64,000 bases of DNA. It comes from Hydrogenophaga sp. RAC07 (lineage in GTDB: Bacteria > Pseudomonadota > Gammaproteobacteria > Burkholderiales > Burkholderiaceae_C). The notes under the pieces were generated by a model. That model was not told the DNA's origin and ran no database searches. It saw only the letters and a list, made by a program, of their open reading frames with translations. How positions within the stretch are numbered: the stretch's first letter is position 1; each line of letters opens with the position of its first letter. Shown piece by piece: positions 34,001 through 42,483 of the stretch. Location: positions 4,610,685 to 4,674,684 of the forward strand of contig NZ_CP016449.1 in NCBI RefSeq assembly GCF_001713375.1, read 5' to 3'. Made by a program: the position numbers and the translations under genes.

Positions 34001-36646
34001 TCACTTATTTCCTTTTGGAGAAAGCGCTTGACGCAAACGCTGGGCAAGCTCCCCTCGCCGGTAGGGCTTGGTCAGCAGCATCACACCCGCGTCAAGCCGA
34101 CCCTGATGAACGATGGCGTTGTCGGTATAGCCCGATGTGTAGAGCACAGGCAAATTTGGCCGAAGAGAGTGGATGTGATCAGCCAGGTTCCGTCCGCTCA
34201 TGCCACCGGGCATCACAACATCGGTGAACAGCAGGTCAATGTCGGGATGTTGGCCGAACAGTTCAAGCGCTGCCAGGCCGCTGGCCGCTGTCAGTGTGCG
34301 GTAGCCAAGGGCGTGCAACTGAGCGCTGGCGAATTGACGCACCATGTCGTCGTCTTCAACAAGTAGGACCAGCTCGCCTCTTCCCTGGGGAACCTCCTCC
34401 TGCGTGGGGGCTACCGATTTAGCCGGTGCAGCGTCCGCACGCGGGATATAAATCTTCATGGCAGTGCCCTGGCCGAGCTCGCTATAAACCGTCACATGAC
34501 CACTGGACTGCTTCACAAATCCGTGCACCATGGACAAACCAAGCCCCGTGCCCTGACCTTTGGGCTTGGTGGTGAAGAAGGGCTCAAACAGCCGCTGTTG
34601 CACCTCGGGCGTCATGCCGGTACCCGTGTCTGTGACGGTCACCACCACGTAGTCACCCACTTGCGCGCCGGGATTCTTGTCCGCGTAGGTGGAATCCAGG
34701 TGAACGTTGTTGCATTCAATCAGCAAGTTCCCCCCATTGGGCATGGCGTCGCGTGCATTGATGGCCATGTTGAGCAGCGCATTCTCCATCTGACCAGCAT
34801 CCACCAGCGCAGGCCACAGATTCACCCCCTCCACCGCCTCGATTCGAATGTGTTCTCCCAGTGCGCGGCGCAGTAGCGGCTCCATCTCACTGACCAACCG
34901 GTTCACATCCACTGGTGCCGGTGATAAGGCCTGTTTGCGCGCGAATGCAAGCAGGCGCTGGGTCATCGCCGCACCGCGCGCGGCTGCTTCAGTGATGGTG
35001 TCAACCAGTTCGCGCTCAATGCTGCCTTCAGTTGATTGGTCGCGAAGCATTTCGGCATTGCCCATCACCACAGTCAGCAGGTTGTTGAAGTCATGAGCCA
35101 CGCCACCAGTGAGTTGTCCGATGGCTTCCAGTCGCCGCAACTGGCGTATTTGTTCAGCAACGCGGCGCAGCTCAGTCACATCGCGGAAGAAGATGGTGAC
35201 GCCACCGTCTTGCCCGGGGTAGGCGGTTACCTCAAACAGCGCGTCCAGCGGCGCGAAGAACTCCTCGAACCGCACCATGACCTGCTCGCGCTGACAGCGC
35301 TCATACTCTCTCTGAAACAGTGAGCCACGCGCCTGAGGAAATTCTTCCCATACAGTGCGCCCGATCAAGTCTTGCCGATCGCGTTGTAGGAGATTGGCGG
35401 CACGGCTGTTGACCACGGTCACGCGCCAGTCGGCATCCAAAGCCAGTACCGCGTCATTGGTGCTTTCAAGGACTGCCTCGTATCGATTGCGTGAATCCAC
35501 CGCATTCCGCTCCAATTCGACGCGATCGTGGATGTCGATTGCAGTGCCGCACCAGGCTTTCTCCATATCGGGAAGGATGTGCTGCTTGATAGCACGCGCC
35601 AGATGCCAGCGGTACTGGCTGTTCCGGTCGCGCAACCGAAAGACGTTCTCGTAGCGCTGGCGATTTAGCCGAGCGTCGGTCCAAACCGAGATTGCATTGC
35701 TGCGGTCATCGGGATGCACCAGGTCGAGCCACCCCTCTCCAAGCGCATCTCGCTGAGACACGCCGCTGAGTTGCGTGACTGCTGGGCTGATGTAGTCAAT
35801 GTGCCCCCGGGAGTCGGTCGTCCAAACGATGAAGGGCATGGCCTCTGCCAAGCGGCGCCAACTCTGTGCACTCTCGACAAGCAGACGCTGGGTGTTCTTG
35901 TGTGCACTCACGTCCTGAAATGCTCCCTGCAGCCGGATGATCTTCCCTCGTGGGTCTGTCTGTGCGCGCGCCGCCACCCGGACCCAACGCACTTGCCCAT
36001 CGAATGCACGCAACTGGAACTCGTCATCAAAGGGCTCCCCACTCTGCAGGCAGGCGTTGAACATTGCTTCGATGCGCGACTGATCGGGATCCAAGTAGTA
36101 GGACAGACCTTCTTCGACGTCGGGCTGGTAACCGGACGGACGGCCGTGCAACCGCGCCACTTCCGCGGACCAATCGACGCGCATGGTGCGCAAGTCGTAT
36201 GACCAACCACCCAACTGCCCCAGTTGACCCGCAATCTCCAACAGGTTTGCTTGACTCTGAGCCTTCTCATGCATTACGACCAGACGGCGCTGAAGGCGCA
36301 AGGTGAAAAGACCAACTGCCATCGCCAGCAGAAGCGCAAACATAGCCGCTACCCGATTGGCCACCAGCAGATGCAAAGGGAAGCCTGCAGGTGGTGGTGG
36401 CGACAGCCAGCCTGCCACAGGTACCAGCACAAGAGCAGTCAAAGTGATGGCCATCAGTACGCCAGAATTTCGCCCCAGCAGGGCAATGAGGACCACCGGA
36501 AGATAGAGAATCCCGTGAGCAAAGCCCTGCTGGGTGCTCAGGTCGAAGGTGAAGGTGAGCGCCAGAAGTGCAAAAGCCAAAGGCGCTATCCAGGTGCGCC
36601 AACCTGTGTGTTGGGTGGCGCTGGCGGAGCGCTCCGGAGCCATCAT
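34001..36646 (-). CDS. Membrane-bound hybrid histidine kinase (PAS x3, REC)
   Basis: An 881-aa protein starting at ATG 36646. An N-terminal membrane module of about four or five helices (about 15-105, APLAFALLALTFTF and VAAMFALLLAMAVGLF) is followed by three PAS domains (about 130-250, 265-380, 390-500). The kinase core has GGVAHDFNNLL, INARDAMPNGG, DTGTGM and GTGLGLSMVHG. The C-terminal receiver has VEDDD, DLLFTDVVMPGGMSG and LLTKPY. It overlaps the upstream receiver-kinase by one base (TGATG), so both are translated together. A four-helix membrane module with short loops suggests sensing within the membrane. Confidence 0.9.
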   Translation of the reverse strand: MMAPERSASATQHTGWRTWIAPLAFALLALTFTFDLSTQQGFAHGILYLPVVLIALLGRNSGVLMAITLTALVLVPVAGWLSPPPPAGFPLHLLVANRVAAMFALLLAMAVGLFTLRLQRRLVVMHEKAQSQANLLEIAGQLGQLGGWSYDLRTMRVDWSAEVARLHGRPSGYQPDVEEGLSYYLDPDQSRIEAMFNACLQSGEPFDDEFQLRAFDGQVRWVRVAARAQTDPRGKIIRLQGAFQDVSAHKNTQRLLVESAQSWRRLAEAMPFIVWTTDSRGHIDYISPAVTQLSGVSQRDALGEGWLDLVHPDDRSNAISVWTDARLNRQRYENVFRLRDRNSQYRWHLARAIKQHILPDMEKAWCGTAIDIHDRVELERNAVDSRNRYEAVLESTNDAVLALDADWRVTVVNSRAANLLQRDRQDLIGRTVWEEFPQARGSLFQREYERCQREQVMVRFEEFFAPLDALFEVTAYPGQDGGVTIFFRDVTELRRVAEQIRQLRRLEAIGQLTGGVAHDFNNLLTVVMGNAEMLRDQSTEGSIERELVDTITEAAARGAAMTQRLLAFARKQALSPAPVDVNRLVSEMEPLLRRALGEHIRIEAVEGVNLWPALVDAGQMENALLNMAINARDAMPNGGNLLIECNNVHLDSTYADKNPGAQVGDYVVVTVTDTGTGMTPEVQQRLFEPFFTTKPKGQGTGLGLSMVHGFVKQSSGHVTVYSELGQGTAMKIYIPRADAAPAKSVAPTQEEVPQGRGELVLLVEDDDMVRQFASAQLHALGYRTLTAASGLAALELFGQHPDIDLLFTDVVMPGGMSGRNLADHIHSLRPNLPVLYTSGYTDNAIVHQGRLDAGVMLLTKPYRRGELAQRLRQALSPKGNK

Positions 36647-37764
36647 CAAAGCTCTCCCAAGCGGGCGCGCAACACCGTTCCACGGCCCGGCTGGCTGCGC
36701 ACCCGCAGACTTCCTCCAGTCAGTTCACAGCGCTCGCCCATGGTGCTCAGGCCACGCCCAATGGCGGACTTGTCGCTCAAGCGAGGACGGCGTGTGTCGA
36801 AGCCAGCCCCGTCATCGGCAACCACCACCTCAAGTAAGCCGGCGTCACGAAAACGCAGACGCACGACCATGTGCTCAGGTCGAGCATGGCGCATCGCGTT
36901 GGTCACAGCTTCCTGCACCACGCGGAAGCCCAAAGCAGATTGAACACTGCCGCGCTTGCGTTCTCGTCCAAGGGTCTGGAGCTCAAAGTCCACTCCGGTC
37001 GGAGTCAGCATGACCTCTGCCAGAGACTGCACAGTGGCGAACAGACCCTGGTCATCCAGTTGAGCAGGGCGCAGCGCAAACGACAAGGTTCGCATCTGCG
37101 AAATCGCGTCTCGCAGAATGGCATATGACTTCTTGCGCAGTGAAGTAGCCTCGTCGTTGCTTTCAGCCGCATCGGCGGCCTGCATATGCAATTGCAGGGC
37201 AGTCAGTGTTTGGCCCAAACTGTCATGCAGGGTGTCCGCCAAGTGACGGCGTTCATTTTCCTGGGCCTGCACCAACTCGGCAGCCAGTACCTGTAGGCGC
37301 AAGGCTGAGGCCTGGTTGTCAGCCAGCAGGCGGCGCTGGCGTTCTCGCTGGTCGCGCGCCTCAAGTACACGGGTGATCACCATAGGCAGAGTGGCAAGCC
37401 GATCTTTGCTTACATAGTCAGCCGCGCCAGCGCGCAGGACCTCCACCGCAGCACCTTCACCCACCGCATTGCTCACCACAACCAACGGAATGTCCATGCC
37501 CCGCGCTGCGATCTCCGCGATTGCCCTGAGTGGTGAGTAGCCTCCTAGGTGATAGTCACTCAAAACGAAATCGACCCCCTGTGCAAGCGCGGCCGTCACG
37601 CCCTGCGCGTTGTCGGTGCACTGCCAGTGCAGTGGCCTGGGATAGTGCCGAGTAGCCAGCCGAACCAGTACAAGATCGTCAGGATCGTCTTCAATGCAAA
37701 GCACACGCAGAGGTGTAGATTCATCCATGGGCGTAGCAAAGGGTATTCTTGTCGTGGTTTGCAT
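36646..37764 (-). CDS. Receiver - HisKA_3 histidine kinase (NarX-type core)
   Basis: A 372-aa protein with ATG 37764 behind GGGAG. An N-terminal receiver (19-135) has LCIEDDPDD and FVLSDYHLGGYSPL, with SKDRL near the Lys. A HisKA_3 dimerisation domain has RRHLADTLHDSLGQ (His near 181), and the HATPase is of the NarX/DesK type (VVQEAVTNAMRHA, DDGAGFD, GLSTMGERCELTGG). Such kinases signal to NarL/FixJ regulators; one is encoded nearby at 39742. It is coupled to the downstream hybrid kinase. A receiver before the kinase suggests control by another kinase. Confidence 0.9.
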   Translation of the reverse strand: MQTTTRIPFATPMDESTPLRVLCIEDDPDDLVLVRLATRHYPRPLHWQCTDNAQGVTAALAQGVDFVLSDYHLGGYSPLRAIAEIAARGMDIPLVVVSNAVGEGAAVEVLRAGAADYVSKDRLATLPMVITRVLEARDQRERQRRLLADNQASALRLQVLAAELVQAQENERRHLADTLHDSLGQTLTALQLHMQAADAAESNDEATSLRKKSYAILRDAISQMRTLSFALRPAQLDDQGLFATVQSLAEVMLTPTGVDFELQTLGRERKRGSVQSALGFRVVQEAVTNAMRHARPEHMVVRLRFRDAGLLEVVVADDGAGFDTRRPRLSDKSAIGRGLSTMGERCELTGGSLRVRSQPGRGTVLRARLGEL

Positions 37765-37806
37765 TGTGCTCCCGACGTACGCTGACCGACATCACGAAAG
37801 CAGACC

Positions 37807-38943
37807 TTGATCAAGTACAACGAGAACGACCAAAAACCGGGTCCGCGCTTGCTCATCGTCGACGACGAAGATCTCCTCGTGCGTACGCTGCAAACCTTTC
37901 TTCGTACGCGCGGATACGAAGTCGATGTGTCTTCCACGCCTGCCCAGGCTCTCGATCACCCCGCGCTCGCGCAGACCGATCTGCTAATCGCCGATCTGCA
38001 ACTGCCGCAAATGGACGGCATCGAATTGATAGGGCGTGCGCAGGCTCGGCACCCCGATATGTCGGCTATCTTGATGACCGGCCATGCCACGATTGACTCA
38101 GCGGTGAAGGCGCTGCGCGGCGGCGCAGTCGACTACCTGCAGAAACCCTTCGCGCTTTCAGCGCTGGAGGCTGTGGTGGTACGCGCACTTCAGGTACAAA
38201 AGCTGCAACGCGCCAACCGCGAACTGCAGGCCACTTTAGTGCAGCGCAATGCAGAACTGACGACAGTGAACCAGGATCTGGACGCATTTGCCGCGCGCCT
38301 GGCGCACGACCTGCGCGGCCCGATCAACAACGTGCGCGGCATCGTGGCATTCTTGCGCGAAGAGATCGGCGCTGAATTGGAAACAGACGTGCGGGAACTG
38401 CTGGAACGTGCGGTGCGGTCGGGCGACCAGTCGCTGCGCATGGTGAGTGACCTGCTGGATTTCGCACGTCTGGGACATGGCCACCTGCGACTGGTACCGC
38501 TGCCGCTGGAGCCTTTGTTGATCCGCTGCGTGGAGGCGGCGGCACCGAAGCGACCTGCTGAACTTTGCCGCATCGAGATCGGACCACTACCAACAGTGCT
38601 CGGTCACGAGGGGTTGCTGTTCCAGGTGTTTCTGAGCCTTCTGGACAACGCCATCAAATACAGCGAACCGAAGCCGAAAACGTGCGTGTCCGTCTTTTCC
38701 CAACCGCGAGGCGAGAGCCTTATCGACGTCGTGGTGAGCGATAACGGCGTGGGCTTCGAGCCGATGCATTCCGACCTGCTGTTCCGCCCTTTCCAGCGGC
38801 TGCACCCTCGCAGTGAGTTCTCGGGTGCGGGCATGGGCCTGGCCAACGTCAAGCGCATCGTGGAGCGACATGGCGGGCAGGTGGTTGCCAGCGCGACGCC
38901 GGGGGAAGGTGCGACTATCACCGTCACGCTGCAACGGGCTTAG
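37807..38943 (+). CDS. Receiver-histidine kinase, paralogue A (378 aa)
   Basis: A 378-aa protein with a TTG start at 37807, divergent from the receiver-kinase at 37764 (42-base gap). The receiver (13-130) has IVDDED, LLIADLQLPQMDG, LMTGHAT and LQKPF. A helix and HisKA (AARLAHDLRGPINNV) and HATPase_c (SLLDNAIKYSE, DNGVGFE, GMGLANVKRIVERHGG) follow. A protein of the same length and domain order lies at 52369. The short shared promoter region with the divergent gene suggests joint control. Confidence 0.9.
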   Translation: MIKYNENDQKPGPRLLIVDDEDLLVRTLQTFLRTRGYEVDVSSTPAQALDHPALAQTDLLIADLQLPQMDGIELIGRAQARHPDMSAILMTGHATIDSAVKALRGGAVDYLQKPFALSALEAVVVRALQVQKLQRANRELQATLVQRNAELTTVNQDLDAFAARLAHDLRGPINNVRGIVAFLREEIGAELETDVRELLERAVRSGDQSLRMVSDLLDFARLGHGHLRLVPLPLEPLLIRCVEAAAPKRPAELCRIEIGPLPTVLGHEGLLFQVFLSLLDNAIKYSEPKPKTCVSVFSQPRGESLIDVVVSDNGVGFEPMHSDLLFRPFQRLHPRSEFSGAGMGLANVKRIVERHGGQVVASATPGEGATITVTLQRA

Positions 38944-39741
38944 GCCCTCACTTTGTGGCGCTGCTCGGCGGTCTCGCAATGCCTGACATCGCGCGGCTGC
39001 GCTCGCGGGCAAGCCAGTGCAGGAAGTTCTCACGGATCCGTCGCAGGAGTAGGTTTGTATCCAGACTGAACAGACAGCAAGGTGCCAGAAATTGGTCATC
39101 GCGCGGAGCGCACTAGGGGTTCATGCCATCCATGATTGGTCTTGATGAAAGTTGAGATAGGGGTGGTCTCCTTGGGTACGCTGCAGAAATGGACCAAAAC
39201 CAATAGGGCGGACTAGCATTGGCGCAGAGCTGAGAGGTCGGGTTCATGGCAGCCTCCGGCCATGGCGCGGCGCACAGGGGAGAGGGTGCGCACGATGGAC
39301 CGCCGAACGGTGGAGCCGAGCATCAAATCCACGTCGAGGGCTAGACGTTGGTGCTCGAAGTGGAAGGCGCGCAGTAGGCTTCGCCGTAGACGCATTCGAT
39401 TTGGTTGCGGATGTCTGGTGCCTTCACATCCTTGCGCATGGGTTTGGAAATGCAGCGGGTCTTTCAATACCAGCACCACCTTTGGCGGACATACGAAGGC
39501 GTTGGGAACCACCCCGGTGGAGGACGGGTTTCGCTGGAGTACTGGGGAACCTGATTTCAGGTCGAACACCGGACGAGATCGGTTCGCCCGATGCGCCCGG
39601 CGGGATCATGTCCACTGTAGAAATAACCGCCTCCCGTGTCAGTCGAAAGGTTTCAGCTTCTGTGTTGCAGTGTACGCAGTGGGTGCGCGATCTCCCGCCG
39701 CGCAGACTGAGGTTTGGGATGCGGCGGTGCTACGCCGGGGA
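38944..39741. other. Region without a confident gene
   Basis: About 800 bases. Overlapping frames on both strands (for example 39213-39569 minus and 39262-39801 plus) have Arg/Ser/Pro-rich products without recognised domains. It may hold a decayed gene. The NarL-type regulator ends at 39742. Confidence 0.4.
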
Positions 39742-40374
39742 TCATTGGCCTTCGGGCTCGATCAGACCTTTAGTCAAAGCGTAGCGCACGAGTGCCGGTA
39801 GATCGGGGGTGCCCAGCTTGGCCATGAGTCGGCTTCGGTAGGTATCCACCGTCTTGGGCGACAGATGCAGCAATCGGCCAATCTCAGTGCTGGATTGGCC
39901 TTCTGCCACCAGCACAACAATCTGACGTTCGCGCGCAGACAACGCGGCTACCCCATCACCCTCGGGTGGCGCTGCGGCCATGAGATTGGACACGCCTTCC
40001 CCCAGAAAAGTGTGTCCGGCCATCACCTGCTGGATTGCCAGCAGCAACTCATGATTAGGGCCGCCTTTGAGCAGATAACCTCGGGCGCCTTGGCGCATGC
40101 ATTCAGCCACGTTGCGCGGCTGAGCGGACATGGTGAGCACGATGGCTCGGGTTTGTGATCGGCGCTTGCGCAGTTCCTCCAACAGCTCCAGCCCAGAGCG
40201 TCCATTCAGGTGCAGGTCAAGCACCACGATTTCCGGCTCCATCTCGCGGATCTCCATACTGCCACGCGTGAGATCGCCCGCCTCACCCAGGATCTTGTGG
40301 CCATTTTTCTCCAGCACCAAGCGCAAGCCATCGCGCAGCAAGGAATGGTCGTCGAGTAAGTAACAGCGGCTCAT
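39742..40374 (-). CDS. NarL/FixJ-type response regulator
   Basis: A 210-aa regulator from ATG 40374. The receiver has LLDDHSLLRD, IVVLDLHLNGRSGLELL (phosphoacceptor Asp), TMSAQ and LLKGG (Lys). A LuxR-type HTH follows (LSARERQIVVLVAEGQSSTE, then LHLSPKTVDTYRSRLMAKLG). It is a probable partner of the HisKA_3 kinase at 36646, which belongs to the class that phosphorylates this family. Target promoters are unknown. Confidence 0.92.
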   Translation of the reverse strand: MSRCYLLDDHSLLRDGLRLVLEKNGHKILGEAGDLTRGSMEIREMEPEIVVLDLHLNGRSGLELLEELRKRRSQTRAIVLTMSAQPRNVAECMRQGARGYLLKGGPNHELLLAIQQVMAGHTFLGEGVSNLMAAAPPEGDGVAALSARERQIVVLVAEGQSSTEIGRLLHLSPKTVDTYRSRLMAKLGTPDLPALVRYALTKGLIEPEGQ

Positions 40375-41031
40375 GGGCACATTGTCCCAGCTAATGACCA
40401 CCCGCTGAAATGCTTCAAGTGTGCACGCCTGGGGCGCGTTCGCGCATGCCCAGGCAAGTCAAGGATTCCATCTGCCCGTCGCCACAGGGCGTGAATTGCG
40501 TGCCGCCGCCCAGAAATTTCAAGGCTCAATGCGTGATTGCTGCCATCCAGCATCAGTTTTACTTGGCACACGTCAGCTCGCGCATCAGCTAGATCGAGCG
40601 CATCGCGTGTGATCGTGCTGGGGCTCTACCCCCCTGTCGGTCGGCCACCCCCGGCCGTAGGTGCCGTCGGTTGCCTCGAACAGCACGGCACAACTGCGAT
40701 TCGTTCGGGTGCGATACGCCGAGGCGGGCATTTGCTGCACCAACAGCTTGACTGAGTTGCCCACGCAGTCGACATCGGGTGGTGGCGCGTAGGTCCGAGA
40801 AAGTGTCCTTTTCGCCCAGGCATCGTTCATGAGATACCAGCCTATACATGGTGAAACGCGACCCAGATGCATGCCCCCCCCGGATGCACTGTCGGGTCGA
40901 CCTGTTGAGAACTCCTGACAGACAAAGACCCCATGCCTTTTTAAAGTTCCCACAAGGCCCCCGCTGGTGGCGTGCACCAATTCCACGGTGTTTCCAAGCG
41001 TTGTGAAGGTCGCATACCACTGGAGAAACGC
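40375..41031. other. Intergenic region between the regulator and the sigma-factor gene
   Basis: About 650 bases. Minus-strand frames at 40371-40571 and 40585-40986 have no recognised family. They change frame around a GGGG run and could be remnants of one gene. The shared upstream element of the sigma gene is at 40908-40949. Confidence 0.4.
40908..40949 (+). promoter_or_regulatory. Shared bipartite upstream element, copy 1 (before the sigma-factor gene)
   Basis: AGAACTCCTGACAGACA (40908-40924) is followed after 17 unmatched bases by TAAAGTTC (40942-40949), 82 bases before the ATG at 41032. The same two blocks with the same 17-base gap lie before the hybrid kinase gene at 42370-42411. It may be a promoter: CAGACA and TAAAGT are spaced 17 bases like -35/-10 boxes, or TAAAGTTC could be a sigma28-type -35 box, although no good sigma28 -10 box follows. 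Confidence 0.6.
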
Positions 41032-41745
41032 ATGACTTCGAACACAGCCCCGCTCAGCCGCAACGAACAGCTAAAAAAGTACAGCCCAATAGTGCATCGG
41101 GCGGCGTATCACATGGTCTCGCGACTACCGGCCTCGGTAGAGGTGGACGACCTGATTCAAGCCGGCATGATCGGCTTGTGTGACGCAATGGACCGCTGCG
41201 TGCCGGAGGAGGGTGAACTCGAAAAATACGCCATGCCCCGCATCCGCGGTGCCATGATCGACGAGCTCCGTGAATGCGACTGGATGCCTCGCGGCAGCCG
41301 TCGGAGCCGCCGCGACATTGATGGCGCGGTGCAACGCCTGCAACAAAGGCTGCTCCGCCAGCTGGTCGCGCAGGAAGTGGCCAGCGAATTGCACCTGGAC
41401 ATTCAGGCGTATCACGCCCTGATGGGGAAGGTGCACCTCATGCAGCTTGTGCACATGGAAGACATCGACCAGCTCGACGATGAGGGCGAATCGGTGTTGG
41501 ACGGTGCCTTTGGCGACTGGCATGCCGACCCACTCAGTCAGATCGAGAACCAGCGTCGGCGCAAGGCGCTGGTGGAGGCTATTGTTGGCCTACCCCAGCG
41601 CGAACAATATGTGATCGTCGAATGCTATGTAAATGATCGCAAGCTGCGCGAGATAGCCTTGGATCTGGACGTCACCGAATCGCGTGTGTGCCAATTGCGC
41701 AGCAACGCCATCACGATGTTGCGTGCTCGTCTGCAAGCGCATTGA
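41032..41745 (+). CDS. FliA-like (sigma28-family) RNA polymerase sigma factor
   Basis: A 237-aa sigma factor from ATG 41032 behind TGGAGAAA. Region 2 is present (HRAAYHMVSRLPASVEVDDL, IQAGMIGLCDAMDR), region 3 follows (ELRECDWMPRGSRRSRRD) and region 4 ends it (LPQREQYVIVECYVNDRKLR, TESRVCQLRSNAITMLRARL). This is the FliA/WhiG layout. No flagellar or chemotaxis genes are nearby; it sits among sensor kinases. It may direct transcription of the surrounding genes. It could also be a second FliA of the organism. Confidence 0.9.
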   Translation: MTSNTAPLSRNEQLKKYSPIVHRAAYHMVSRLPASVEVDDLIQAGMIGLCDAMDRCVPEEGELEKYAMPRIRGAMIDELRECDWMPRGSRRSRRDIDGAVQRLQQRLLRQLVAQEVASELHLDIQAYHALMGKVHLMQLVHMEDIDQLDDEGESVLDGAFGDWHADPLSQIENQRRRKALVEAIVGLPQREQYVIVECYVNDRKLREIALDLDVTESRVCQLRSNAITMLRARLQAH

Positions 41746-42174
41746 CCCTCCTTGGCTCATCGGTCAGGCCGTGCAGCGCCTTCGGTTCCGACACGAAGAA
41801 TCGTGTTGCGCTCATAGCGAACAGCCTGTCCGTTCGTTGGCGAAACCGAGCGATCGAGCAATGCTTTCAGTCGTCCCGCCATTCCTGCGGAAAGCTCGGG
41901 ACTGCCTACCTTTTCAGCTCTCCAGACTGAAAAACTGGCTGAGTGTGTGGCCTCAGGGAGGCGGTGGAAAGTCACTGAAGACTTCCTCTGGGCACTTGCC
42001 TTCTCGGTTGGCTTCATGGATTTTGGTGGGGCTGCAAGCTTCTTTCTGGTCGATTCAACCGGGCGTTTTCGTTGCATGTCCGGATGGAATGCAAATGACG
42101 ACAAATTGTTCACGCTGGGTGCGATGTAGTCACTGACGCGATGCGACAGATCGCGCTTATTGCCATGTGTTCCT
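41746..42174. other. Region without a confident gene
   Basis: About 430 bases after the sigma-factor gene. A 118-codon minus-strand frame (41757-42113) and an opposing plus-strand frame (41947-42129) overlap; neither has a recognised domain, so neither is called. Confidence 0.35.
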
Positions 42175-42258
<84 letters not shown>

Positions 42259-42369
42259 GATTCCAGACTTATCGACGGGGCTGACGTTGTGTGTACGTCT
42301 GCTGTTGCCGCAGAGCGTGCCGTGTCGCATCAACTGCCCGGGAAACACTGCCAGCAGGAGGCTGCGTCA

Positions 42370-42411
42370 AGAACTCCTGACAGACACCGCGCCGGAGACT
42401 TTCTAAAGTTC
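42370..42411 (+). promoter_or_regulatory. Shared bipartite upstream element, copy 2 (before the hybrid kinase gene)
   Basis: AGAACTCCTGACAGACA (42370-42386), a 17-base gap and TAAAGTTC (42404-42411), 72 bases before the ATG at 42484. The blocks and spacing are the same as at 40908-40949. The element lies downstream of the microsatellite. Confidence 0.6.
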
Positions 42412-42483
42412 ATCACCGTTGTCGATCTGGTATCCCGCCGGGCACGGGGCACAACCCTATTTCATTTCCACTGAAGCGTCGCC

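Noticed and set aside
40942..40970. Sigma28 (FliA) promoter before the sigma-factor gene
   Set aside because: TAAAGTTC fits a -35 box, but no GCCGATAA-like -10 box follows at 11 bases; in the second copy GTCGATCT lies only 9 bases away. Kept as an undefined element.
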